Shown piece after piece: positions 56,089 through 63,641 of a stretch of 64,000 nt of DNA. The translations under genes were made by a program, and so were the position numbers. The notes under the pieces are model-generated. The model ran no database searches and was not told where the DNA came from. It saw only the letters and a program-made list of their open reading frames with translations. Numbering within the stretch: the stretch's first letter is position 1; every line of letters starts with the position of its first letter. This DNA is from CAVQZA01 sp963724805. GTDB lineage: Bacteria > Actinomycetota > Thermoleophilia > Gaiellales > Gaiellaceae. The stretch lies in the NCBI GenBank assembly GCA_963724805.1, contig CAVRWA010000014.1, positions 1,426,001-1,490,000 on the forward strand, in the 5' to 3' direction.

Positions 56089-56726
56089 GTCGTTCGCTTG
56101 GCGCTCAGCGCGGCCTGTGCGACGACCTGGCGGTCGGCGAAGCCGTCGACCTTGAAGGTCAGCGTGCCGGGCCGGGCATAGATCAGCAGGGTCGGGTCCT
56201 GGAGGACGCCGAACGCGTTGGTGAACGGTGCTGCCTGCGACTGGTCGAGCACGTTGATCGCGAGGAAGCCCACCTTGGCGGTCTTCGCGCCGGCGGCGGC
56301 CTCGCCGAGCGAGGTCGCGTCGACCGATGCCTCGGGGCTGTACAGCGAGACCACGACGACGGGATACTCGCGGAGCGCTTCGGTGACGCGGGCGGGAAGC
56401 CCGTTCGCGGGCGTCGTAGCCGCGGCGGCCGTCGCTGCCGGAGCAGCCACGACGACCTTCGGCTTCGGCTTCGGCTTCGGCTTCACCTTCACGTGCACGA
56501 CCTTCTTGTGCGGGGTGGTCACCTTGGTGACCGTCACCTTCTTCGCCGGCGTCGCCGGGGTGAGCGAGTGGACGTGCGTCTTCACCGGGTGGAGAGGCTT
56601 GATCACCGCAGGGGCGCTGGAGGACGACGACGAGCCGCCCCCGAGCACCTGCATGAACAGGAAGACTCCGACTGCGGCGAGGATGCCGACGAGCGCGACG
56701 ATCTTGATGGGGGAGGAGACGGTCAT
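56085..56726 (-). CDS. Membrane-anchored protein with a thioredoxin-like domain
   Basis: One N-terminal span (IKIVALVGILAAVGVFLFMQ), a ~70-residue Ser/Lys/Pro/Val linker with a KPKPKPKP tract, then a domain reading LREYPVVVVSLYSPEASVDA, KVGFLAINVLDQSQAAPFTN and LLIYARPGTLTFKVDGFADR, which fits a thioredoxin fold without the CxxC pair. The linker could cross the wall. A sigma-28-like box lies seven bases upstream of ATG 56726, so the mRNA may be leaderless. Just downstream of the pilin array on the same strand; a pilus-linked role is likely but unproven. Confidence 0.65.
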   Translation of the reverse strand: MTVSSPIKIVALVGILAAVGVFLFMQVLGGGSSSSSSAPAVIKPLHPVKTHVHSLTPATPAKKVTVTKVTTPHKKVVHVKVKPKPKPKPKVVVAAPAATAAAATTPANGLPARVTEALREYPVVVVSLYSPEASVDATSLGEAAAGAKTAKVGFLAINVLDQSQAAPFTNAFGVLQDPTLLIYARPGTLTFKVDGFADRQVVAQAALSAKRTT

Positions 56727-56733
56727 ACGTGCC

Positions 56734-56761
56734 GTATCGGCATTTCCGAAGCTCCCCTTGA
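56734..56761 (-). promoter_or_regulatory. Sigma-28/WhiG-like promoter of the thioredoxin-like gene
   Basis: On the minus strand TCAA (56761-56758), 16 bases, GCCGATAC (56741-56734). Same spacing as the pilB site. It follows the terminator of the last pilin gene. Confidence 0.62.
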
Positions 56762-56764
56762 TGC

Positions 56765-56794
56765 GCGAGGGGCGCGGTCTCCCGCGCCCCTCGC
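56765..56794 (-). terminator. Terminator after pilin gene 1
   Basis: GCGAGGGGCGCGG and CCGCGCCCCTCGC form a 13-bp stem with a 4-base loop. Closely similar hairpins follow pilin genes 3, 4 and 5. Confidence 0.85.
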
Positions 56795-56814
56795 AAACCT
56801 CGGTCAGTCTGCGA

Positions 56815-57201
56815 TTAGCAGACGCCGACGACGATGTCGCCGGAGGGGCCGCCCTTGTGGTAGGTCGACGTGCCGGGGCTGGTGTTCTGGATGCAGTAGC
56901 TGGTGGTGTTGGCGCGGACGATCTTCACGTTCTTGATGCCCGCGTCGTAGCTCTGCTGGAGCTTGGTGAGCGTGACGCCGGTGTAGCCGGTGGAATGGTC
57001 GGCGTTGAATGCCTCCATGCCCGGGATGGCTGCACGCACGTTGGCCTTCGCAGCCGAGACGTTCGCCCGGGTGCGGAAGCTGAGGTACGACGGCACTGCG
57101 ATCGCGAGCAGGATGCCGAGGATGATGATCACGACGAGCAGCTCGATCAGCGTGAAGCCGCTCTCCTCGTTACCGAGGCGATGCCGCAGACTGGCAATCA
57201 T
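56815..57201 (-). CDS. Type IV major pilin-like protein (copy 1 of 5)
   Basis: A 128-residue prepilin. Leader MIASLRHRLGNEESG, then the cleavage site G-FTLIELLVVIIILGILL with Glu at +5. The N-terminal helix continues LAIAVPSYLSFRTRANVSAA, and the globular part ends in a disulphide-type C-terminus (SYCIQNTSPGT ... VVGVC). Copy 1 differs from the others by GTSTYHKGG and VVGVC. It is 35 bases downstream of copy 2 with no terminator between, so those two share a transcript. PilD at 52592 would process it. Confidence 0.93.
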   Translation of the reverse strand: MIASLRHRLGNEESGFTLIELLVVIIILGILLAIAVPSYLSFRTRANVSAAKANVRAAIPGMEAFNADHSTGYTGVTLTKLQQSYDAGIKNVKIVRANTTSYCIQNTSPGTSTYHKGGPSGDIVVGVC

Positions 57202-57236
57202 GCGATTGCTCCTTTGGGTGGGAGGCGTATTCAAGG

Positions 57237-57623
57237 TCAGCAGACTCCGGAGACGATGTCGCCCGACGGGCCGCCCTTGTGGTAGGTGACGGTGCCCGGG
57301 CTGGTGTTCTGGACGCAGTAGCTGGTGATGTTGGCGCGGACGATCGAGACGTTCTTGATGCCCGCGTCGTAGCTCTGCTGGAGCTTGGTGAGCGTGACGC
57401 CGGTGTAGCCGGTGGCGTGGTCGGCGTTGAACGCCTCCATGCCCGGGATGGCTGCCCGCACGTTGGCCTTCGCCGCCGAGACGTTCGCCCGGGTGCGGAA
57501 GCTGAGGTAGGACGGCACCGCGATTGCCAGCAGGATGCCGAGGATGATGATCACGACGAGCAGCTCGATCAGCGTGAAGCCGCTCTCCTCGTTGCCGAGG
57601 CGACGCCTTAGTGTGGCGATCAT
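57237..57623 (-). CDS. Type IV major pilin-like protein (copy 2 of 5)
   Basis: 128 residues, leader MIATLRRRLGNEESG and mature start FTLIELLVVI. Variants relative to copy 1: HATGYTG, KNVSIVRANITSYCVQNTSP and VTYHKGG. GGAGC lies before ATG 57623, and a sigma-28-like box (CCCGATAC) is ~50 bases upstream. The variable positions cluster in the exposed loop and D-region, where pilus surface properties lie in known pilins. Confidence 0.93.
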   Translation of the reverse strand: MIATLRRRLGNEESGFTLIELLVVIIILGILLAIAVPSYLSFRTRANVSAAKANVRAAIPGMEAFNADHATGYTGVTLTKLQQSYDAGIKNVSIVRANITSYCVQNTSPGTVTYHKGGPSGDIVSGVC

Positions 57624-57673
57624 GCGTTGCTCCTTCAGGTTGCGAAACGGTGGAACGAACGGTGGCAAAGGTC

Positions 57674-57701
57674 GTATCGGGCATCACGTTCCCGCCCCTG
57701 A
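57674..57701 (-). promoter_or_regulatory. Sigma-28-like promoter of pilin genes 2 and 1
   Basis: Minus strand TCAG (57701-57698), 16 bases, CCCGATAC (57681-57674). The sequence after it (GACCTTTGCCACCGTT) is close to the one after the box before pilin gene 4. Confidence 0.5.
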
Positions 57702-57727
57702 GACTCAATGGAGGGATCCCGAAAAGC

Positions 57728-57755
57728 GAAGGGGCGCGGTCTCCCGCGCCCCTTC
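57728..57755 (-). terminator. Terminator after pilin gene 3
   Basis: GAAGGGGCGCGG and CCGCGCCCCTTC pair perfectly over 12 bp with a 4-base loop. Confidence 0.85.
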
Positions 57756-57781
57756 TCGAGCCGTTTCGGTGCCGTGCCGGG

Positions 57782-58168
57782 CTAGCAGACGCCCGAGACG
57801 ATGTCGCCGGAGGGGCCGCCCTTGTGGTAGGTGACGGTGCCCGGGCTGGTGTTCTGGATGCAGTAGCTGGTGGTGTTGGCGCGGACGATCTTCACGTTCT
57901 TGATGCCCGCGTCGTAGCTCTGCTGGAGCTTGGTGAGCGTGACGCCGGTGTAGCCGGTGGCGTGGTCGGCGTTGAACGCCTCCATGCCGGGCACGGCCGC
58001 GCGGACGTTGGCCTTCGCAGCCGAGACGTTCGCCCGGGTGCGGAAGCTGAGGTAGGACGGCACCGCGATTGCCAGCAGGATGCCGAGGATGATGATGACG
58101 ACCAGCAGCTCGATCAGCGTGAAGCCCTGTTCGTCTCGGGCAACGCGCCGGCGGAGGGTGGCGATCAT
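57782..58168 (-). CDS. Type IV major pilin-like protein (copy 3 of 5)
   Basis: 128 residues, leader MIATLRRRVARDEQG then FTLIELLVVI. It shares AAVPGMEAFNADHATGYTG with copy 5 in the middle region but KNVKIVRANTTSYCIQNTSP with copies 1 and 4, a mosaic that suggests recombination between copies. Followed by its own terminator. GGAGT precedes ATG 58168. Confidence 0.93.
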   Translation of the reverse strand: MIATLRRRVARDEQGFTLIELLVVIIILGILLAIAVPSYLSFRTRANVSAAKANVRAAVPGMEAFNADHATGYTGVTLTKLQQSYDAGIKNVKIVRANTTSYCIQNTSPGTVTYHKGGPSGDIVSGVC

Positions 58169-58217
58169 GCGTGACTCCTTCATGCGTCGGACCCCTTGGA
58201 GGGGAGGAACGCGCTAG

Positions 58218-58245
58218 TTATCGGCGTGCCCATTTCGCCTCCGTC
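58218..58245 (-). promoter_or_regulatory. GCCGATAA box upstream of pilin gene 3
   Basis: Minus strand GCCGATAA (58225-58218), the full consensus -10. At 16 bases upstream only GACG is found, so the -35 part is poor. Confidence 0.4.
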
Positions 58246-58264
58246 CCCCCGTTCGAGGGAACGA

Positions 58265-58292
58265 AAAGGGGCGCGGTCTCCCGCGCCCCTTT
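58265..58292 (-). terminator. Terminator after pilin gene 4
   Basis: AAAGGGGCGCGG and CCGCGCCCCTTT pair over 12 bp with a 4-base loop, followed on the minus strand by a T after the stem. Confidence 0.85.
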
Positions 58293-58320
58293 CCATGCCG
58301 TGAAGGCCGACGGTGCCGGG

Positions 58321-58707
58321 CTAGCAGACGCCCGAGACGATGTCGCCGGAGGGGCCGCCCTTGTGGTACGTGGCGGTGCCGGGGCTGGTGTTCTGGATGC
58401 AGTAGCTGGTGGTGTTGGCGCGGACGATCTTCACGTTCTTGATGCCCGCGTCGTAGCTCTGCTGGAGCTTGGTGAGCGTGACGCCGGTGTAGCCGGTGGA
58501 ATGGTCGGCGTTGAATGCCTCCATGCCCGGGATGGCTGCACGCACGTTGGCCTTCGCAGCCGAGACGTTCGCCCGGGTGCGGAAGCTGAGGTACGACGGC
58601 ACTGCGATCGCGAGCAGGATGCCGAGGATGATGATCACGACGAGCAGCTCGATCAGCGTGAAGCCGCTCTCTTCGCGTGCGAGGCGACGCCTCAGCAGTG
58701 AAATCAT
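58321..58707 (-). CDS. Type IV major pilin-like protein (copy 4 of 5)
   Basis: 128 residues, leader MISLLRRRLAREESG then FTLIELLVVI. The mature part is almost the same as copy 1 (ADHSTGYTG, KNVKIVRANTTSYC) but ends GTATYHKGG and IVSGVC. At DNA level a long stretch around 58440-58680 matches the corresponding part of copy 1 nearly base for base, which suggests recent duplication or gene conversion. GGAGC precedes ATG 58707. Confidence 0.93.
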   Translation of the reverse strand: MISLLRRRLAREESGFTLIELLVVIIILGILLAIAVPSYLSFRTRANVSAAKANVRAAIPGMEAFNADHSTGYTGVTLTKLQQSYDAGIKNVKIVRANTTSYCIQNTSPGTATYHKGGPSGDIVSGVC

Positions 58708-58749
58708 GTCTGTGCTCCTTCGAGGTGGTAAGAACGGTGGCACTAGGTC

Positions 58750-58777
58750 GTATCGGGTGGTGTCCGAGGCCCCGCTA
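58750..58777 (-). promoter_or_regulatory. Sigma-28-like box upstream of pilin gene 4
   Basis: Minus strand CCCGATAC (58757-58750) with TAGC 16 bases upstream (58777-58774). The -35 match is weak. Downstream GACCTAGTGCCACCGTT resembles the pilin 2 leader. Confidence 0.42.
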
Positions 58778-58798
58778 GCCCCGTTCGAGGGATAGCGA

Positions 58799-58822
58799 AG
58801 GGGCGCGGTTTCCCGCGCCCCT
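58799..58822 (-). terminator. Terminator after pilin gene 5
   Basis: AGGGGCGCGG and CCGCGCCCCT pair over 10 bp with a 4-base loop. Confidence 0.82.
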
Positions 58823-58850
58823 CTCGGCAACACCTCGGTGTCGGCCCGGT

Positions 58851-59237
58851 CTAGCAGACGCCCGAGACGATGTCGCCCGACGGGCCGCCCTTGTGGTAGG
58901 TGACGGTGCCCGGGCTGGTGTTCTGGATGCAGTAGCTCGTGATGTTGGCGCGGACGATCGAGATGTTCTTGATGCCGGCGTCGTAGCTCTGCTGGAGCTT
59001 GGTGAGCGTGACGCCCGAGTAGCCGGTCGCGTGGTCGGCGTTGAACGCCTCCATGCCCGGCACGGCCGCGCGGACGTTGGCCTTCGCAGCCGAGACGTTC
59101 GCCCGGGTGCGGAAGCTGAGGTAGGACGGCACCGCGATTGCCAGCAGGATGCCGAGGATGATGATCACGACCAGCAGCTCGATCAGCGTGAAGCCCCGCT
59201 CATCGTTGGCAAGGCGCCGCTTCAGCGACTGGATCAT
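58851..59237 (-). CDS. Type IV major pilin-like protein (copy 5 of 5)
   Basis: 128 residues, leader MIQSLKRRLANDERG then FTLIELLVVI. Variants: AAVPGMEAF, HATGYSG and KNISIVRANITSYCIQNTSP. It is the first gene of the array and lies divergently from the second pilT-like gene at 59416. GGAGGAGC precedes ATG 59237. It carries its own sigma-28-like box about 70 bases upstream. Confidence 0.93.
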   Translation of the reverse strand: MIQSLKRRLANDERGFTLIELLVVIIILGILLAIAVPSYLSFRTRANVSAAKANVRAAVPGMEAFNADHATGYSGVTLTKLQQSYDAGIKNISIVRANITSYCIQNTSPGTVTYHKGGPSGDIVSGVC

Positions 59238-59304
59238 AGGAGGAGCTCCTTCCGGACGGCCCACGGCCGGTTCGCGCCCGCGGGAGTGACAAGTGGCAGA
59301 GAAA

Positions 59305-59332
59305 TGATCGGATTGCCGCGCGCCTGACTTGT
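59305..59332 (-). promoter_or_regulatory. Sigma-28-like promoter of pilin gene 5
   Basis: Minus strand ACAA (59332-59329), 16 bases, TCCGATCA (59312-59305). Two departures from GCCGATAA but the same spacing as the other pil sites. Confidence 0.42.
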
Positions 59333-59373
59333 CCCCTCGGATGGGGGATTCGAGGGAGGCGATCCGGCACCCG

Positions 59374-59401
59374 TAAAGGAACCCCGCCCCGCTGCCGATA
59401 G
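59374..59401 (+). promoter_or_regulatory. Sigma-28/WhiG-like promoter of the second pilT-like gene
   Basis: TAAA (59374-59377), 16 bases, GCCGATAG (59394-59401). TAAA is the exact WhiG -35. The following CTCGGACGAGGGAC and ATG repeat the pilB arrangement with two changes. Confidence 0.65.
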
Positions 59402-59415
59402 CTCGGACGAGGGAC

Positions 59416-60573
59416 ATGCCGGAACTCACCTATTCCATCGATGACCTGCTGGAGCAGATGGTCGCGCGAGGCGCGTCCGACCTGCACCTGACCGTCGGCG
59501 CGCCGCCGACGATCCGCGTGCGCGGGCACCTCGAGCGCCTCGACGGCTACGAGCCCCTCGTCGCCGAGGACACGATGCAGCTCTTCTACCGGATCATCTC
59601 GAGCGAGCAGCAGAAGAACCTCGAGATCAAGCGGCAGATCGACTTCGCGCACGCCGTTCCCGGCGTCGCGCGCTTCCGCGTCAACGTCTTCTTCCAGCGG
59701 GAGGCGCTCGGTGCCGCGTTCCGACAGATCCCCGAGCAGATCAAGACGCTCGAGGAGCTGAACCTGCCCTCGAGCCTGCACCAGCTCACCGACAAGCCGC
59801 GCGGGATCGTGCTCGTGACCGGGCCGACCGGCTCGGGCAAGTCGACGACGCTGGCGGCGCTGATCGACGAGATCAACCGCACCCGCCACGAGCACATCCT
59901 CACGATCGAGGACCCGGTCGAGTTCGTCCACAAGCACAAGAGCTGCATCGTCAACCAGCGCGAGATCGGCCCGGACGCGGTGAGCTTCGGCGAGGCCCTG
60001 CGCGCCGCGCTGCGCCAGGACCCCGACGTGATCCTGCTCGGCGAGATGCGCGACCTCGAGACGATCGGCACCGCGCTGACCGCCGCCGAGACCGGCCACC
60101 TCGTGTTCGGCACGCTGCACACGCAGAGCGCCTCGTCGACCGTGGACCGCCTGATCGACGTCTTCCCGGCCGAGCAGCAGGAGCAGATCCGGATCCAGAT
60201 CGCGAACTCGCTGCAGGGGATCCTGACCCAGGCGCTCCTGCCGACCGCGGACGGCAAGGGCCGGGTTGCGGCGCTCGAGATCCTCTATCCGGACGACGCC
60301 GTCCGGAACCTGGTCCGCCAGGGCAAGGTCGAGCAGATCTACTCGATCATGCAGACAGGCACCCAGCGGGGCATGCAGACGATGGAGCAGTCGCTCGCCG
60401 AGCTGGTTCAGCGGAACATCGTCAGCTTCGAGGTCGCGCGCTCGCGCTCGAGCCGCCCCGACCAGCTGTTCGGCCTGCTCGAGCGCGCCGGGTACGAGAT
60501 TCCTGAAGACGTCGAAGTGGAGGCAGCAGGGCAGCCTCCGGTCGGCACCCTGCGGGTCGCGGGATCCTCGTAG
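59416..60573 (+). CDS. pilT: PilT type IV pilus retraction ATPase (copy 2)
   Basis: A 385-residue PilT: DLLEQMVARGASDLHLTVGA, Walker A LVTGPTGSGKSTTLAALIDE, Asp box TIEDPVEFVHKHKSCIVNQR, Walker B LRQDPDVILLGEMRDLETIG, His box GHLVFGTLHTQSASSTVDRL and the C-terminal IANSLQGILTQALLP motif (AIRNLIRE-like end DDAVRNLVRQGKVEQIYSIM). It is closer to classical PilT than copy 1. It starts a pilT-pilM-pilN-pilO run; pilM begins at the base after its stop. Confidence 0.94.
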   Translation: MPELTYSIDDLLEQMVARGASDLHLTVGAPPTIRVRGHLERLDGYEPLVAEDTMQLFYRIISSEQQKNLEIKRQIDFAHAVPGVARFRVNVFFQREALGAAFRQIPEQIKTLEELNLPSSLHQLTDKPRGIVLVTGPTGSGKSTTLAALIDEINRTRHEHILTIEDPVEFVHKHKSCIVNQREIGPDAVSFGEALRAALRQDPDVILLGEMRDLETIGTALTAAETGHLVFGTLHTQSASSTVDRLIDVFPAEQQEQIRIQIANSLQGILTQALLPTADGKGRVAALEILYPDDAVRNLVRQGKVEQIYSIMQTGTQRGMQTMEQSLAELVQRNIVSFEVARSRSSRPDQLFGLLERAGYEIPEDVEVEAAGQPPVGTLRVAGSS

Positions 60574-63030
60574 ATGGTCGACTGGAAGAAAGACATCTCG
60601 CTCGGCCGCAAGCCCAAGCCCGAGGGCGACTCCGAGCCCGAGCCGGCACGGGCGGAGGCGCAGGAGCCGCCGGCGGAGAAGACCTCGTTCTGGAAGAAGG
60701 AGATCTCGGTCGGCCGCAAGCCGAAGCCCGAGGGCGACGCCGAGCCCACGCAAGCCGAGGCGCAGGAGCCGCCGGCGGAGAAGCCCTCGTTCTGGAAGCA
60801 GGAGATCGGCCGCAAGCCGAAGGCGCCGGAGGAGACTCCCGACGAGCTCGACGAGCCCGGCGAGGCGAAGACGCCGTTCTGGAGGAAGGAAGTCACGCTC
60901 GGCCGGAAGGCCAAGCCCGACTCGGACGAGCAGCCGGCGCTCGACGAGCCGCTGCCCCCCACCGCTCCTCTGCCTCCCTTGGAAGAGCCCGACCCGGTCG
61001 AGACAGAGCGCCTTCTCGCTACCGCGCTCGCGACGCTCGCCGCCCGGGAACAGGCCGGGGAAGAGGTCGCGCCTCCCGTCGAGCTGCCACCCGCCGTCGA
61101 GCCCACGCTCCCGCCTGCTGCCGAGGCGCCTCCCGTCGCCCAGCCCGAGGCGGCCGAAGCCGCGCCGGAGCCGCTGCCCCTTGCCACGGAGCCCCCGCCC
61201 GAACCCGAGCCCGACTTGCCGCCTGCGGCCGAGGCCGTTCCCGAGCCGGTGCCGGTCGCCGAGGCGCCGGAGCAGCCCGTCGAGGAGCGCCAGGCGCTGC
61301 ACCCTGTCTCGTGGGTGGACGCCGTCCTCCACGCGAGCGCGGCCGAGGACGAGTCAGCCGCCACCACGCTTCCTCGGCCGCCCGCCCCGGAGCCGGTGCT
61401 GCCGCCGGCGGCAGAGGTGCCGCCGCCTGCGCCTGCAGTCGAGGCGACCCCACCCGCTACGACGGCGCCCGTCGCCGAGCAGCCCGTCGCGCAGCTCCCG
61501 GCTGCAGCGATCCCCGTCGCCGCGGCGGCGACCGTCCATCCGCCCGTGCCTGCTTCCGAGCTGCCGCCCATCCCGGACGAGCCGAAGGTTCCGTTCTGGA
61601 AGAAGGAGATCGGCGGCTCGAAGAAGCCCAAGGAGCCGAAGCAGCCGAAGGAGCCGAAGCAGGCCAAGGAGCCGAAGGTGGCGGGCGCCTCGACGCCGTT
61701 CTGGAAGAAGGAGCTCGGCGGCTCGCGCAAGAGCAAGAAGACGGCAGGCGCGGCAGTCGCGACTGCCGCCGTCGCCCTCGCCGCCGATTCCGAGGCCGTC
61801 AAGGCGAAGACGCCGTTCTGGAAGCTCGAGCTCCGCGGCTCCAGGAAGAAGAAGGTGAAGGAAGCGGCGGTCGAGCCGGCCGAGACGGGTGCCAAGAAGC
61901 CTCTGAAGGCGCGCGGGTTCACGATGCCCCGCCTCGAGCTGCCGACCAGGAGCAGGAAGAGCACCGCGCGGCACAAGGAGCTGGTCGGCCTGAAGATCGG
62001 CGCGTCCCAGATCGCGGCGGCACGCGTTTCGAACAACGGCGTCGCCGAGGTCACACAGGTCGCGCGCGAGGACATCGACCCCGGCATCGTCGTCGGGGGC
62101 GAGCTGCGCGACCCGGAGGCGCTCGCCGTCGCGCTGAAGCACTTCTTCCATGTCAACAAGCTGCCGAGGAAGGGCATCCGGCTCGGGATAGCCAACAACC
62201 GCATCGGCGTCCGCACGTTCGAGATCACGGGGATCGAGGATCCGAAGCAGCTCACGAACGCGATCCGCTTCCGGGCCCAGGAAGCGCTGCCGATCCCGAT
62301 CGAGGAGGCGGTGCTCGACTACCACATCCTCTCCGAGACGGCGAACGAGGAAGGCGAGACCGTTCGCAAGATCCTCCTCGTCGTCGCCTACCGCGAGCTC
62401 GTCGACCGCTACGTCTCCGCCTGCCGGGACGCGGGCCTCTCGCTCGCCGGCATCGACCTCGAGGCCTTCGCGCTCCTGCGCTCACTCGCCGCGCCGCGCG
62501 AGGACGACGGGCCGGCGCCGGCCGCTCTCGTCGCCGTCGCTGTCGGCCACGACCGCTCCACCTTTGCCGTCTCGGACGGACGCGTCTGCGAGTTCACGCG
62601 CGTGCTGGACTGGGGCGGCTCGACGCTCAGCGTCGCGATCGCGCGCGCGCTCGACATGACGCCGTCGGAGGCCGACCCGATCAAGCACGCCATCTCGCTC
62701 GAGCCCGGGCCCGCGCCGGAGGGCGTCTCTGAGGAGGTCGCAACCGCCGCACGGGAGGCCGTCAAGGGCCAGATCAACAACTTCGCGCGCGAGCTCGTGT
62801 CCTCGCTCCAGTTCTACCAGAACCAGCCGGGCTCTCTGGGCATCGGCGAGATCATCCTCACGGGCGGCACCGCGCACCTGCCGGGCTTCGCCGCCGAGTT
62901 GCAGCGCCTGATCGGCGTCCGCGTGAAGCTCGGCGACCCGCTCGTCCGCGTGAAGGTCGGCAAGCGCGTTCAGGATCCGGAGCAGCTCGGCTCGCTCGCG
63001 ATCGCAATCGGGCTCGGGATCGAGGACTGA
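60574..63030 (+). CDS. pilM: PilM-like actin-fold pilus protein with a long repetitive N-terminal extension
   Basis: 818 residues against ~350 for ordinary PilM. The last ~360 residues are PilM: LVGLKIGASQIAAARVSNNG, VALKHFFHVNKLPRKGIRLG, FRAQEALPIPIEEAVLDYHI, VAVGHDRSTFAVSDGRVCEF and GEIILTGGTAHLPGFAAELQ (phosphate and adenosine motifs). The first ~455 residues are Pro/Ala/Glu-rich and carry seven copies of a short motif: WKKDISLGRKPKP, FWKKEISVGRKPKP, FWKQEIGRKPK, FWRKEVTLGRKAKP, FWKKEIGGSKKPK, FWKKELGGSRKSK and FWKLELRGSRKKK. PilM normally sits on the cytoplasmic face, holds the PilN tail and contacts the motors. The repeats could multiply such contacts. Confidence 0.9.
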   Translation: MVDWKKDISLGRKPKPEGDSEPEPARAEAQEPPAEKTSFWKKEISVGRKPKPEGDAEPTQAEAQEPPAEKPSFWKQEIGRKPKAPEETPDELDEPGEAKTPFWRKEVTLGRKAKPDSDEQPALDEPLPPTAPLPPLEEPDPVETERLLATALATLAAREQAGEEVAPPVELPPAVEPTLPPAAEAPPVAQPEAAEAAPEPLPLATEPPPEPEPDLPPAAEAVPEPVPVAEAPEQPVEERQALHPVSWVDAVLHASAAEDESAATTLPRPPAPEPVLPPAAEVPPPAPAVEATPPATTAPVAEQPVAQLPAAAIPVAAAATVHPPVPASELPPIPDEPKVPFWKKEIGGSKKPKEPKQPKEPKQAKEPKVAGASTPFWKKELGGSRKSKKTAGAAVATAAVALAADSEAVKAKTPFWKLELRGSRKKKVKEAAVEPAETGAKKPLKARGFTMPRLELPTRSRKSTARHKELVGLKIGASQIAAARVSNNGVAEVTQVAREDIDPGIVVGGELRDPEALAVALKHFFHVNKLPRKGIRLGIANNRIGVRTFEITGIEDPKQLTNAIRFRAQEALPIPIEEAVLDYHILSETANEEGETVRKILLVVAYRELVDRYVSACRDAGLSLAGIDLEAFALLRSLAAPREDDGPAPAALVAVAVGHDRSTFAVSDGRVCEFTRVLDWGGSTLSVAIARALDMTPSEADPIKHAISLEPGPAPEGVSEEVATAAREAVKGQINNFARELVSSLQFYQNQPGSLGIGEIILTGGTAHLPGFAAELQRLIGVRVKLGDPLVRVKVGKRVQDPEQLGSLAIAIGLGIED

Positions 63031-63641
63031 TGCGCGCCGTCAACCTCCTTCCCAGGGACGATCCGAACCGCCGTACCAAGACCAACGTCCCGGTCGTAGT
63101 CGGCGTCGCCGGCGCCGTGCTCTCGACCGCCCTGATCGGGATGATGTTCATGTCTGCGAGCGGGTCGGTGCACGAGCGGCAGCAGCAGCTCGACGCGCTG
63201 CGCGCGGAGCTCGCGGTCGTACCGCCCCCGATCCAGCAGAGCTCGGCCCAGGCGGGGCTCCAGGAGGAGCAGAAGGCGCGCGTCAGCGCGGTGTCGACGG
63301 CGATGGCACGCCGCGTCGCCTGGGACCGCGTGCTGCGTGAGGTGACGCTCGTCCTGCCCGAGGACGTGTGGCTCCAGAGCTTGACCGCCAACTCGCCGGC
63401 CTCGCCCGGCTCCCTCGCGGCGCCGACGGCGTCCACGAGCGGGGTGCCGACCGGTTTCACCCTCAAGGGCTACACCTACTCGCAGGATGGGGTCGCCCGC
63501 GTGCTCTCCCGCCTGATGCTCGTGCCGGATCTCTCGAACGTCCAGCTCGCCTCGAGCACGGTGAGCCTGATCGGCACGCAGAACATCGTCCAGTTCACGA
63601 TCGCCGCGAACGTCCGGCCGCCGCTGGGAGCCGCATCGTGA
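63030..63641 (+). CDS. pilN: PilN inner-membrane pilus protein
   Basis: A 203-residue bitopic protein. The N-terminus MRAVNLLPRDDPNRR carries the NLLP motif that binds the PilM groove in known systems. One span follows (VVVGVAGAVLSTALIGMMFM), then a coiled coil (HERQQQLDALRAELAVV) and an extracytoplasmic alpha/beta domain (VLREVTLVLPEDVWLQSLTA, GYTYSQDGVARVLSRLMLVP). Its ATG overlaps the pilM stop by one base (TGATG) and its stop overlaps the pilO start. Confidence 0.92.
   Translation: MRAVNLLPRDDPNRRTKTNVPVVVGVAGAVLSTALIGMMFMSASGSVHERQQQLDALRAELAVVPPPIQQSSAQAGLQEEQKARVSAVSTAMARRVAWDRVLREVTLVLPEDVWLQSLTANSPASPGSLAAPTASTSGVPTGFTLKGYTYSQDGVARVLSRLMLVPDLSNVQLASSTVSLIGTQNIVQFTIAANVRPPLGAAS

Noticed and set aside
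59200..61332. 710-codon minus frame opposite pilT and pilM
   Set aside because: Low-complexity mirror of the repetitive pilM 5' part and pilT; no motif.
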